DNA from: Gilliamella sp. Pra-s52
GTDB taxonomy: Bacteria > Pseudomonadota > Gammaproteobacteria > Enterobacterales > Orbaceae
DNA: 64,000 nucleotides
Assembly (NCBI RefSeq): GCF_009795805.1
Contig: NZ_WTEY01000002.1
Coordinates: 1-64,000 of the forward strand
Direction: 5' to 3'
This document shows positions 56,313 through 64,000 of this stretch, in pieces. The notes beneath the pieces were generated by a model. It made no database searches, was not told the DNA's origin, and saw only the letters and a program-made list of their open reading frames with translations. Position 1 is the stretch's first letter, and the number at the start of each line of letters is the position of its first letter. Made by a program: the position numbers and the translations under genes.

Positions 56313-57095
56313 TTAGCGATGATAAATTGGACAAGCTGTATTATTAGGATTCATAATATCATCACAACGCGATAACACAACAACATTACTACATAAATTT
56401 GGCAAGCTATTTGATGTTGCTCTATTTGAATTAATCCATTTCAAATAAAGACTTTCTTCATTAACAATACACATACTAACTCGATATAAAGGTATCCAAC
56501 GCCCTGCTAATCCATTTGAGGGATCCACAACTCTTGGAACATACGGAACAAGTTTGGTATAATCAGCACGTGTGCTATTTGAACGATCCGTCATGCTAGG
56601 TAAGGAAGAAAAATATCCATTAATTCCACTATTATTATTACAAACACTATCAGAACAAGATGCTTCCTCTAAGGTAACTAGTTTAGCATGTTCTAAACTT
56701 GCAGGATTATTAATATCTTGCAAAATATATAACGCATCCACCTTTAAAATAACATTACGCCCATTGAGCAATGAAGTCGCTAGTTGGCTAAGTTCCTTCA
56801 CTTGAGTATTATCAAACAACTCGTAAGATTTAAAACAAGAAGCAGAATTAGACTTTTGGCATAATAAAGATCCATTAAGACCATTTTTATCATCTATAAC
56901 TGGGTAAATAGATGATCTTTCACGAAAAATAGAAGCTACAGTATAATTAGCTCGTTCTAATTTATCTTGCAACATGATGCTACTATACACATCATAGATA
57001 ATGAATACTAAAACTGAAAATGCACAAAAGCATGCCGCAAATTCTATTGAAATTATACCGTCTTTATTATGAAAGAAATTACCAGAATATTTCAT
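56313..57095 (-). CDS. tadF: TadF-like pseudopilin
   Basis: 260 residues. The start KDGIISIEFAACFCAFSVL has the Tad pseudopilin pattern (a short basic leader, then G-x-x-S-I-E-F and one hydrophobic helix), a predicted TadV target. The C-terminal part has several cysteines (CQKSNSASC, CSDSVC, CSN, CP) likely to form disulfides in the periplasm. Position between tadE and tadG supports the name. Confidence 0.85.
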   Translation of the reverse strand: MKYSGNFFHNKDGIISIEFAACFCAFSVLVFIIYDVYSSIMLQDKLERANYTVASIFRERSSIYPVIDDKNGLNGSLLCQKSNSASCFKSYELFDNTQVKELSQLATSLLNGRNVILKVDALYILQDINNPASLEHAKLVTLEEASCSDSVCNNNSGINGYFSSLPSMTDRSNSTRADYTKLVPYVPRVVDPSNGLAGRWIPLYRVSMCIVNEESLYLKWINSNRATSNSLPNLCSNVVVLSRCDDIMNPNNTACPIYHR

Positions 57096-57118
57096 TTGTC
57101 ATTTGATTCCTTTTTATT

Positions 57119-57583
57119 TTAATAAAACTCACGGTAAACAATAGTTTTCTTTTCCAATGAGGTGTCAAGAATACGACTAAATAGTTGAGAAAATATGGCG
57201 TAATAGTCGTACTTCAATTCAAATAATAATATATGAGTATCATCAGATGGAGAATTTTGACAATTATTATTAATAGATTTTTCGATAGTTTCACAAAATG
57301 CTACAGTTATATGAAGCTTTTTCGGATCTGCTATATAAGGCCACAAAGGTGCTTCGGATTTAATTAATTTCTGTAGTTGTTCATCATAATTTTGCTGTTC
57401 AGAAATCGCTGTTTTTCTCGTGATTTCAGTAGTCATAAGATCCAAAGCAGAACCAATAAACATAATTCGACTAAATTCAAGAACAAACAAAAATAGTACA
57501 ATTAAAGAAGGAAAAACAATTGCAAATTCTATCGAAACGCTTGCTTTTTTTTGACGAAATAATAATTTCCAATATTTCAACAT
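57119..57583 (-). CDS. tadE: TadE pseudopilin
   Basis: 154 residues. RQKKASVSIEFAIVFPSLIV (about 10-29) shows the leader-peptidase pattern with the Glu five residues into the mature protein and a single helix. The C-terminal domain has two cysteines, in AFCETIEKSINNNCQN. TadE is a minor pilin-like subunit needed for Flp pilus assembly. It precedes tadF. Confidence 0.9.
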   Translation of the reverse strand: MLKYWKLLFRQKKASVSIEFAIVFPSLIVLFLFVLEFSRIMFIGSALDLMTTEITRKTAISEQQNYDEQLQKLIKSEAPLWPYIADPKKLHITVAFCETIEKSINNNCQNSPSDDTHILLFELKYDYYAIFSQLFSRILDTSLEKKTIVYREFY

Positions 57584-57612
57584 AATTTTGCTCTATTCTA
57601 TTATATTAAGGA

Positions 57613-58776
57613 TTAATCTTTCTTTTTCTTTAATATTGAAAAAGATTTTTTTTGCTTATTGTTTTTGATTGTTTTATTACCGATAATGGCCATAGCTATT
57701 TCACTTATTTCACTACTACTATGTGCTTTTTGAAATTTATCCATTCTTGGGATAAATTTACGCGTAAAATCGATACTTCTACCTAAGAATTCTTCAATAT
57801 CCTCATTTTGTAAAGCACTTTTTTTATCATAAGGGAAATTATCATTTAAGCAAACTAAAAAACGTTTATTCAATAAATCAGAATTTTGTGTAGTAGCACG
57901 CGAAATTTCTTCTAGAAGCTTTTTAGCTACTTTAACTGAGAAAGGATCTCTATTTATTACAATGAAAACAATATTTGAAAGTTTGACGATATCATCAAAA
58001 TGTTTAAATGAAGATGGTAACGCCATATTTTGATCAATAATAGTAATATTGAATTGACCTGAATTCAAATCATCATATTTCCAAGCCTTATCAGTAGATT
58101 CAACTTTTACCTGCAAAGACATTTCTACATCAACTAATGAACCATCTTGAGGTATCGGTGCTTCAAACAAAAAATCAGCATTAGGGCTTGTTGTTGCACC
58201 TTGAATATAAAGAAGTGGGTAGTTTGTTAATGAACTGATATTTTTTAACGTATGAACCGCTAATGACGATGTACCAATTCCCCCTTTACAACCTAAAAAT
58301 GTAATAACGCTACCTACTCTTAGGCTTGAACCCGGTGGTGTGATACTTCTTGTGTGTAAGATATCAGGAATTTTCTCTAATTGACTATTTTCTAATAAAA
58401 AATAAATCCCTTTTTTTAACAAAAATTCAGAAAACTGAATTGAATCATGGCTACCAATAAGTATTGTAGATGCTTGAATTGGAAAAAAACGATTAATATT
58501 TTCCGATAATAGTTCAGCATCATCTTCGTCTTTAATATCCAAGATAATAGCATCATACTTATTCCAACATGAATCTTCTTTTAAATCAGATAAATCTAAC
58601 GAAAAGATCTCCATACCTAATACGTTGTAAAGGAAAAGTACGGAACGAATACTTTCTACCAATTCAGTTCTTTTACTTAAAATAGCGACCTGAAAACCAG
58701 AGATACGTCCAACTACAAATTCTTGCGATTGTCCTTTTAATATATCTTTATCTTTTTTATTACCAAATAATTGCAT
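57613..58776 (-). CDS. tadZ: TadZ/CpaE pilus localisation ATPase-like protein
   Basis: 387 residues. A receiver-like N-terminal domain (about 25-140, with AIILDIKDEDDA) is followed by a ParA/MinD fold whose P-loop reads FLGCKGGIGTSSLAVHTL (about 160-177), a deviant Walker A. ITIIDQNMALPSS is the Walker B region. The C-terminus is Lys-rich. TadZ places the Tad machine at the pole by a cytoplasmic ATP-binding mechanism. Encoded between rcpA and tadE. Confidence 0.9.
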   Translation of the reverse strand: MQLFGNKKDKDILKGQSQEFVVGRISGFQVAILSKRTELVESIRSVLFLYNVLGMEIFSLDLSDLKEDSCWNKYDAIILDIKDEDDAELLSENINRFFPIQASTILIGSHDSIQFSEFLLKKGIYFLLENSQLEKIPDILHTRSITPPGSSLRVGSVITFLGCKGGIGTSSLAVHTLKNISSLTNYPLLYIQGATTSPNADFLFEAPIPQDGSLVDVEMSLQVKVESTDKAWKYDDLNSGQFNITIIDQNMALPSSFKHFDDIVKLSNIVFIVINRDPFSVKVAKKLLEEISRATTQNSDLLNKRFLVCLNDNFPYDKKSALQNEDIEEFLGRSIDFTRKFIPRMDKFQKAHSSSEISEIAMAIIGNKTIKNNKQKKSFSILKKKKD

Positions 58777-58794
58777 AAGAATCTCACTAATATT

Positions 58795-60225
58795 TTATTC
58801 AATAAAACCCATATCGCTAATAAACTTTTCACTTTCATTAGACACGGGTATTGTTTTTCGTCGTTGTTTATCCATATTATTTTTAATATTAAAGAAACTG
58901 TTAATCACATCTGTTCGTTCTAGAATCGGTAACTCTACACCACTAAAGCTATTATTTGGTGTAACCAAATTAACAGTCGCAAATACGACCATTTCAGTCT
59001 TTTCACGACCTGTTGAGGAGCTACGAGCCAATGCACCTAAAATAGGAATCTCACTAACAAAAGGAATACGAGATAATGTTTCTGTGTCTTGTTCATTAAT
59101 TAATCCCGCAATTACAAAGCTGTCCCCATCAGATAAATCAATGGTAGAACTTGTTCTTCGAGTTTGTAAGGTTGGTATATTATAATTATTAAAAGCATAT
59201 GAACCAGCTACGGAACTTACTTCATTATTAATAAATAATCTAATACGTTTATCATTATTTACTTTAGTACTAATGTTTAATTTAATACCATATTCTTTAT
59301 AAGTAACATTCGCATCACCATCTTTGTTTTTAGTTACAATGGGAATCTCTCCACCAACTAGAAATGATGCATTTTCACCAGATAATACAGATAAATTAGG
59401 TTGCGCTAAAATTTTAGCTAATTGATCATTTTTTATTGCGCGAATCATTGTAGTAATATTATGGATATCAAATCCTTTTTTTAAACCTAATAACGTAAAT
59501 TCACCAATATTGTTCGAAGCAAAATCGGTGCCTTTACCCATACTATTTAATGTTAAACTTTGCCACTCAATACCTAATGAATCAGTAAATTTTTTACTAA
59601 CTTCAACAAATGTCAATTTTACATTTACTTGGTACTCTTCAATCACCCTAATATTATCTATAATATTGTTATATACATAATAATCCTGAAATGTAAGTTC
59701 CCTATCTCCGAATTCATCTGATGCTTTGCTTCTTATACGCTCTGCATTTTGTCCAACGAGTGAACCTACAAGCGTAATAATTTTAGTCTTTGTAGTAGTA
59801 TCTGGTGTAGTGCCATTTAATACATAAACAAATCTACCATTTGGATCACCATTATCATAACGATCGATTGTTACACTGCTATTTGGAAAATTTTGTGCCA
59901 GTCTATGCGTAATTTGAGATAAAAGCGGATCAACATTAATAGTATCATTAATAATAATATTATTTGCATCATCATAAACCAACAAGCTGGTTTTACCATT
60001 TGACTTACCATATATAATTAATGATTTACCATCAATAAGCTCATAATTCGCTACAGTATCTTGGCTGATGAAAACCGTGCCCACGTTTTCAGGTAAAGCA
60101 ATAGTTTTACTTTGCCCTATTTGCAAATTATGTGTATTAGCAAAAACCAATGAAGAAAAGCTAATTGATAATAAGCAAACTAGCTTATTGATTATGTTCA
60201 TAATTGGTTTAACTTTTATTAACAT
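58795..60225 (-). CDS. rcpA: RcpA/CpaC secretin, outer-membrane pilus channel
   Basis: 476 residues. Signal peptide (VCLLSISFSSLVFA) is followed by an N-domain with HNLQIGQSKTIALPENVG, then the secretin core: VEVSKKFTDSLGIEWQSL, ILAQPNLSVLSGENASFLVGGEIPIV (given in part) and FVIAGLINEQDTETLSRIPF. It forms the outer membrane ring for the Flp pilus. The ATG at 60225, two bases after rcpC's stop, is preceded by AAAGG at nine bases; ATG 60201 lacks an SD. Confidence 0.92.
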   Translation of the reverse strand: MLIKVKPIMNIINKLVCLLSISFSSLVFANTHNLQIGQSKTIALPENVGTVFISQDTVANYELIDGKSLIIYGKSNGKTSLLVYDDANNIIINDTINVDPLLSQITHRLAQNFPNSSVTIDRYDNGDPNGRFVYVLNGTTPDTTTKTKIITLVGSLVGQNAERIRSKASDEFGDRELTFQDYYVYNNIIDNIRVIEEYQVNVKLTFVEVSKKFTDSLGIEWQSLTLNSMGKGTDFASNNIGEFTLLGLKKGFDIHNITTMIRAIKNDQLAKILAQPNLSVLSGENASFLVGGEIPIVTKNKDGDANVTYKEYGIKLNISTKVNNDKRIRLFINNEVSSVAGSYAFNNYNIPTLQTRRTSSTIDLSDGDSFVIAGLINEQDTETLSRIPFVSEIPILGALARSSSTGREKTEMVVFATVNLVTPNNSFSGVELPILERTDVINSFFNIKNNMDKQRRKTIPVSNESEKFISDMGFIE

Positions 60226-60227
60226 TC

Positions 60228-61091
60228 TTAGTTACCTTTTAGTAAATTAATCTGTTTTCTCTTTGAAAAAATAGCTTTATCAGTTAATGGCCAGTTTTTT
60301 TCTTTATCACTTAACAAACGTAAACCATCATCAATATTTCTTTCATAAGTACTCGGATACATTATGATTTTAGAATTTGTCATAAGTGTTCTTAGCAGTT
60401 TAATTTCTTGATTTGAAAGCTCTAACTGGATTTTACCAATATCATTCTTCTGAAATTTTTGGTCAATCTCTTCACCAACATCAATATAAAGAATTTTTTT
60501 ACCTACAATAATCGGCTTTATACGATTTTTTATAAAATCATCACTAGGTGAAACTAATTTACTCTCTTTATAATTTTTAGCATTAGAATTTGCCAATTCT
60601 TCATCACTATAAAATATGTAAAGATCAACAAGATCGCCACCTTTTAAATTTTTCACCAAATAAGAATCAAATTGATCTAATTTAAACGGAAACATATAGT
60701 TTCCTTCCTTTAGAGCTAACAATATATAATCTTCTGAATTAGGAGAAGCTATAAAGTTACTTTCTATAATCGTATCTTTCGAAATATTATTTTTAGTGAC
60801 ATAAGCATCAATTTCATCCGCATCACCTATATATTTAGATTTTTCATTAGACCCAATAGCAATCTCTATTGATTTAAAATAATAATCATCCTTAGTCAAA
60901 ATTGTTTTTTTGTTAATATCGTGTTTTGCAACTGCTACTGTTATGTTCTCTGTTTTCGGTTTTTCTTTAACTTCAACTTGAGGTTGAACCACTGGTTCAG
61001 CAACAGGTGTAGGAGATGATTTTGTAAAAAGTAATGCTAGTCCGACAAATAGCATTAATATATACAGAATAATTATTTTTTTTTGTTTCAT
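60228..61091 (-). CDS. rcpC: RcpC/CpaB pilus assembly protein
   Basis: 287 residues. One N-terminal membrane segment (IIILYILMLFVGLALLFT), a Pro/Val-rich linker, then a SAF-type domain with VAKHDINKKTILTKDDY (about 54-70) and NLKGGDLVDLYIFYSDEE. CpaB/RcpC is a periplasmic partner of the secretin, required for Flp pilus stability in several species. It precedes rcpA with a two-base gap. Confidence 0.88.
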   Translation of the reverse strand: MKQKKIIILYILMLFVGLALLFTKSSPTPVAEPVVQPQVEVKEKPKTENITVAVAKHDINKKTILTKDDYYFKSIEIAIGSNEKSKYIGDADEIDAYVTKNNISKDTIIESNFIASPNSEDYILLALKEGNYMFPFKLDQFDSYLVKNLKGGDLVDLYIFYSDEELANSNAKNYKESKLVSPSDDFIKNRIKPIIVGKKILYIDVGEEIDQKFQKNDIGKIQLELSNQEIKLLRTLMTNSKIIMYPSTYERNIDDGLRLLSDKEKNWPLTDKAIFSKRKQINLLKGN

Positions 61092-61138
61092 GCAAGCTCC
61101 GTAAGATTTTATATTTATTGTTATTATTTTTTTTGCAC

Positions 61139-62572
61139 TTATTTATTTTCTGAATAAAAATCAAAGGCAAAACAATGTGCTCTACCATTAGAATTAGGAC
61201 CTGCGTCAAAATCTTTCACAATTGAGTCCTTTTTAGTTTTTATTTGCAGAATTAATGTATTTTCCGCAGTTAAAGTTCCTGTCACACTAGCAAAATCACG
61301 ATCACTACGAGAAATTAGATTAATGATATGATTTATTCCTTTGCTAGGTAGCGTTACATCATAAAATGATAATTTAAATTCTGTTGGTGATATTTTTTCA
61401 ATCTTATATTGATTTTTGCTCAATTGATTAGCTGTTTCAAAGGTGATTCGGCTAAATGCTTTGTGTTCTCCAGATCGGACAGCTAAAATATTCAACGTAG
61501 TCGTTACTTGATTAACTAGATTATTTTTCTTAGAACTTGTTTTATTATCAGAAGTTACTGAATTACTTACCATAGATTGTTGAGAAGCTTCTTCTTTTTC
61601 TGTTTTAGATTCAGGTTCTGTATCGGTTTTCAATTTAGTGACTTTCGATAATTTAGCGCTAATCTGTGACTTATTAGTAGATGGCAAATTAGTTATCTTT
61701 CCAGGTTTAACAGCTTTACCTGCTTTAGTAATTTGCTGTGATGCTATTTTTTCAATTGTATACTGTTTTTGATTATTACTTTGCGTTGGCACAATTTCAT
61801 TAAATTTAATCGCATCAACTGGCTCGACTTGCTTTAACTCTTGGATTAAAATTTCAGGCTCATTAGATAATCGATGCCCTAAACAAAATGACTTAGCTAA
61901 TTGCATTTTATTTAATTTAACTAATGTATAAAGCAAGTTATGAAGAATAGTTTGGTCACGATATCCTTTTGTATATAAAATATTTAAATGCTTGTAAGCT
62001 TCATTATAGTCTTTGTTCAAAATTGATAGCATTGCTAGATTATTTGTGACTTTGTTCTCGTCATAAAAATTTTCTCTAGCTAGATTGAACGAATACCGTG
62101 CCGCATCATATTGTTTTTTCTTTAATAAAACAATACCTTTTACATTATATGCCTCACCATTTTTACGATTAATTGTGATTGCTTTGTCTAAATACTGTAA
62201 TGCTATGTCGTTATTTCCCATTTTTGACTCAACATGACCATATAAAACAAAAAGATTATCATTTTTACTTTTATTTAGGACTGGAGTTAATGTTCTTTTT
62301 GCCGCTTCATAATCATTAGACAGGTAATAGACTTGAGCAAGTTTATATCTTGTATCTTCGCTATCTGAACGTTGCAAACGTTGTTTATAAAGTTCGATTA
62401 AACCACCATAATTTTTCGTTGTTTCATGAATATAAATTTTTTGTTTCTCATTTAAATCATATTTGATAGTGCTATTTTGACATCCAGTAGCAACAAACAA
62501 CACTGAACATACCACAAGAAACTTTGAATTTATTAACGTTCTTAATTTACAGCATTTTGAAAAATCATTCAT
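61139..62572 (-). CDS. tadD: TadD-like TPR lipoprotein with AMIN-like C-terminus
   Basis: 477 residues, longer than usual TadD (about 250). A lipobox-like signal (VCSVLFVATGCQN, Cys about 31) suggests a lipoprotein. Five or so TPR units follow (about 50-235, for example DNLFVLYGHVESKMGNND, KNGEAYNVKGIVLLKKKQ). Then comes a Lys/Ser-rich linker and, from about 365, a beta-rich domain with LAVRSGEHKAFSRITFE resembling AMIN domains. TadD acts as the pilotin for the Tad secretin; the AMIN-like end may bind peptidoglycan. The gene lies between tadC and rcpC. Confidence 0.82.
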   Translation of the reverse strand: MNDFSKCCKLRTLINSKFLVVCSVLFVATGCQNSTIKYDLNEKQKIYIHETTKNYGGLIELYKQRLQRSDSEDTRYKLAQVYYLSNDYEAAKRTLTPVLNKSKNDNLFVLYGHVESKMGNNDIALQYLDKAITINRKNGEAYNVKGIVLLKKKQYDAARYSFNLARENFYDENKVTNNLAMLSILNKDYNEAYKHLNILYTKGYRDQTILHNLLYTLVKLNKMQLAKSFCLGHRLSNEPEILIQELKQVEPVDAIKFNEIVPTQSNNQKQYTIEKIASQQITKAGKAVKPGKITNLPSTNKSQISAKLSKVTKLKTDTEPESKTEKEEASQQSMVSNSVTSDNKTSSKKNNLVNQVTTTLNILAVRSGEHKAFSRITFETANQLSKNQYKIEKISPTEFKLSFYDVTLPSKGINHIINLISRSDRDFASVTGTLTAENTLILQIKTKKDSIVKDFDAGPNSNGRAHCFAFDFYSENK

Positions 62573-62600
62573 TATCTCTAGATCCTTAATTATTTATTAC

Positions 62601-63473
62601 TCAAAGATTGCCCATTACTGATATAATATTCATGACAACAGGTCCTGCAACAATAACAAGAACAGGTGCTAAAAAGAATGCCATCATTGGTATTGTCATT
62701 TTAGCCGCAATAGCAGCTATTTTTTCTTCTATGTTCAATCTTTGCAACTCTCTGATTTCAGCTGATAACTCTAATAAAGCATCATAAATAGAATTACCAT
62801 AACTAATACTTCTTTTTAAAGTGATGCAAAACATTCTAACCTCTTTACAAGGTACTTCACGCAGAATTAAGTCAATAGAAAGTTCAATCCCATTGACGTC
62901 CATCATTAAACAAGCCCTTTCTAAAATAGCTGCCACATCTTTATTAATTGGTTTTACTCTAGTGCTTAAATACCTAAAAGCATTTTCAACTGTCATGCCA
63001 GATTTTATCATAATAGCCATCATATCAATGACCAATGGTAAGTCTCTTGAAATCCTTGCAATTCTTTTTGCTGTTTGTCTTTTTACCAACCTATCTGGTA
63101 AAACAATAACTGCAATAATAATGAGAACTAGCATTATTATTAATCCATTAGAACTAACTTCAATAAAAGAAAACAGTTGATTTATAAGATAAAAAAACGA
63201 AAATACGATAACAACAGCATAAATCTTCCAAGTATTTTGCTCTTGAAAGCGACGCAAAAAATTTAGGCTTATACTATTTTTTGCAGCAATTTTTTCAAAA
63301 GCAAGATTATTCTGATTAATATTCTTTTTAGCTGTTTTATTTTCTTGGGTTTCACTATTTAATAGTAAATTAAGCTTTTCTCTTCTTTTATACAATAAAT
63401 AAAAGTTGGCTAACTCTCTAGCTGCAATATAAATTAAAATAATAGGAATTAATATATTTAGTAAACTAATCAT
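62601..63473 (-). CDS. tadC: TadC inner-membrane platform protein
   Basis: 290 residues with a T2SF (GspF-type) domain. Four hydrophobic segments are visible, and the motif DLPLVIDMMAIMIKSGMTVENAFRYL (given in part; about 145-168) is typical. It forms the inner membrane platform with TadB and the TadA ATPase. It lies downstream of tadB by three bases. Confidence 0.92.
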   Translation of the reverse strand: MISLLNILIPIILIYIAARELANFYLLYKRREKLNLLLNSETQENKTAKKNINQNNLAFEKIAAKNSISLNFLRRFQEQNTWKIYAVVIVFSFFYLINQLFSFIEVSSNGLIIMLVLIIIAVIVLPDRLVKRQTAKRIARISRDLPLVIDMMAIMIKSGMTVENAFRYLSTRVKPINKDVAAILERACLMMDVNGIELSIDLILREVPCKEVRMFCITLKRSISYGNSIYDALLELSAEIRELQRLNIEEKIAAIAAKMTIPMMAFFLAPVLVIVAGPVVMNIISVMGNL

Positions 63474-63476
63474 AAT

Positions 63477-64000
63477 TTAAATGATCCTGCTAATCATCCC
63501 CTTTATAATGAAAATACCAACAACCACACTACCAATAACATAATAAAAGATATAGTGACCAACCGTTGTATCAACTAAATATTTATAATTATCCTCTGAA
63601 AGAAATTTAAGAACAAGAGCAAAAGCAAAAGGCATACAACCTAATATCCTCATACTCATTCTTAATTCAGCAGTTTTACCGTCTCTTGTTTTACTTAAAA
63701 TTCTATTACTTGCTAACATTTTTGCTAAACGAGAAAGAACTTCTTTTAACTCTCCACCACTATCTAGATTCACCATTACAGTTAAAATAAAAAAGTAATA
63801 TTCTGGAAAAGGAAGCCGTAAATAAGATCTTATTAAGACATCTTCAATATTTTCGCCAATTTCTATTCGGCTATCCACATCCTTCATAGTTTTCCCAACA
63901 ATACCACTAATAGTGTTTCCACACGTTTTAAAAGTTGTTACTATCGCTCCCCCCGATGATACAACCCCTGCAATAGTATTTAACGCTTCAGGAAATGTTT
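63477..64000 (-). CDS. tadB: TadB inner-membrane platform protein (partial)
   Basis: The frame stays open from the stop at 63477 to the right edge (174 codons) with no start needed: upstream of the first ATG (63887) it reads ALNTIAGVVSSGGAIVTTFK, a T2SF-type sequence. Next come RLPFPEYYFFILTVMVNLDS and GGELKEVLSRLAKMLASNR. TadB pairs with TadC. The N-terminal half and tadA/flp lie outside the window. Confidence 0.9.
   Translation of the reverse strand, partial: TFPEALNTIAGVVSSGGAIVTTFKTCGNTISGIVGKTMKDVDSRIEIGENIEDVLIRSYLRLPFPEYYFFILTVMVNLDSGGELKEVLSRLAKMLASNRILSKTRDGKTAELRMSMRILGCMPFAFALVLKFLSEDNYKYLVDTTVGHYIFYYVIGSVVVGIFIIKGMISRII

Noticed and set aside
1..64000. tRNA, rRNA, insertion sequences, riboswitches or prophage
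   Set aside because: I looked for tRNA-like ends, transposase motifs and riboswitch cores and recognised none; weak ones could be missed by eye.

Overview
The window comes from an AT-rich gammaproteobacterium. Protein matches and gene order (aroA-cmk-rpsA-ihfB, comEC-lpxK-ycaR-kdsB, the frw/pfl/ptsA/fsaB cluster, ilvY, prfC, ptrA, proP) point to the Enterobacterales/Pasteurellales/Orbales group. The low GC and gene mix suggest a host-associated Orbaceae species such as Gilliamella; this is inferred from content alone, with no marker gene to prove it. No tRNA, rRNA, transposase or phage gene was recognised.

Layout. 1-560 is non-coding with one copy of a dispersed repeat. 561-6331 holds marC and a leftward envelope block (comEC, lpxK, ycaR, kdsB, DUF2461). 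6762-10758 is an alpha-glucoside locus (PTS IICB, GH4 6-phospho-alpha-glucosidase, GntR regulator) sitting between comEC and ihfB, with a perfect CRP-type site and a perfect palindromic candidate operator. 11015-20763 is housekeeping: ihfB, rpsA with a probable S1 autoregulatory leader, cmk, aroA, an XRE regulator, ptrA, prfC. 20972-25775 has ilvY without ilvC, a 3HB-oligomer-hydrolase-like exported protein, acpH and a siderophore-interacting reductase. 25914-35667 is a frw PTS / glycyl radical enzyme / fructose-6-phosphate-aldolase cluster matching the E. coli pflD-fsaB 'anhydroglycolysis' genes but lacking gldA. 35772-40841 carries transporters (proP, EamA, Set-type MFS) and ypfJ.

40842-43790 is a small accessory island: a cas-less type I-F CRISPR array (8 repeats, 7 spacers), a shared leader-like region, a divergently oriented degenerate repeat-spacer-repeat unit with exact 28/32/28 spacing, and a DUF823-type adhesin with a GC-rich C-terminal lectin-like end. 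Two copies of the dispersed repeat bracket the island.

43791-51970 contains acuI, sstT and a four-gene lactam (5-oxoproline) module: biotin carboxylase-BCCP, a PxpB-PxpC fusion, PxpA and an NRAMP-fold transporter lacking the usual metal motif. Together the enzyme subunits hold every domain type of a split urea-carboxylase-like enzyme. 52558-64000 is most of a leftward tad (Flp pilus) operon, cut at the right edge inside tadB. It includes an exported seven-repeat RCC1 propeller protein and a TadD with a C-terminal AMIN-like domain, both unusual for tad loci.

Most worth checking: the divergent mini-CRISPR beside the orphan I-F array, the RCC1 protein in the tad operon, the split lactam carboxylase with its atypical NRAMP transporter, the dispersed repeat family, and the mosaic adhesin.
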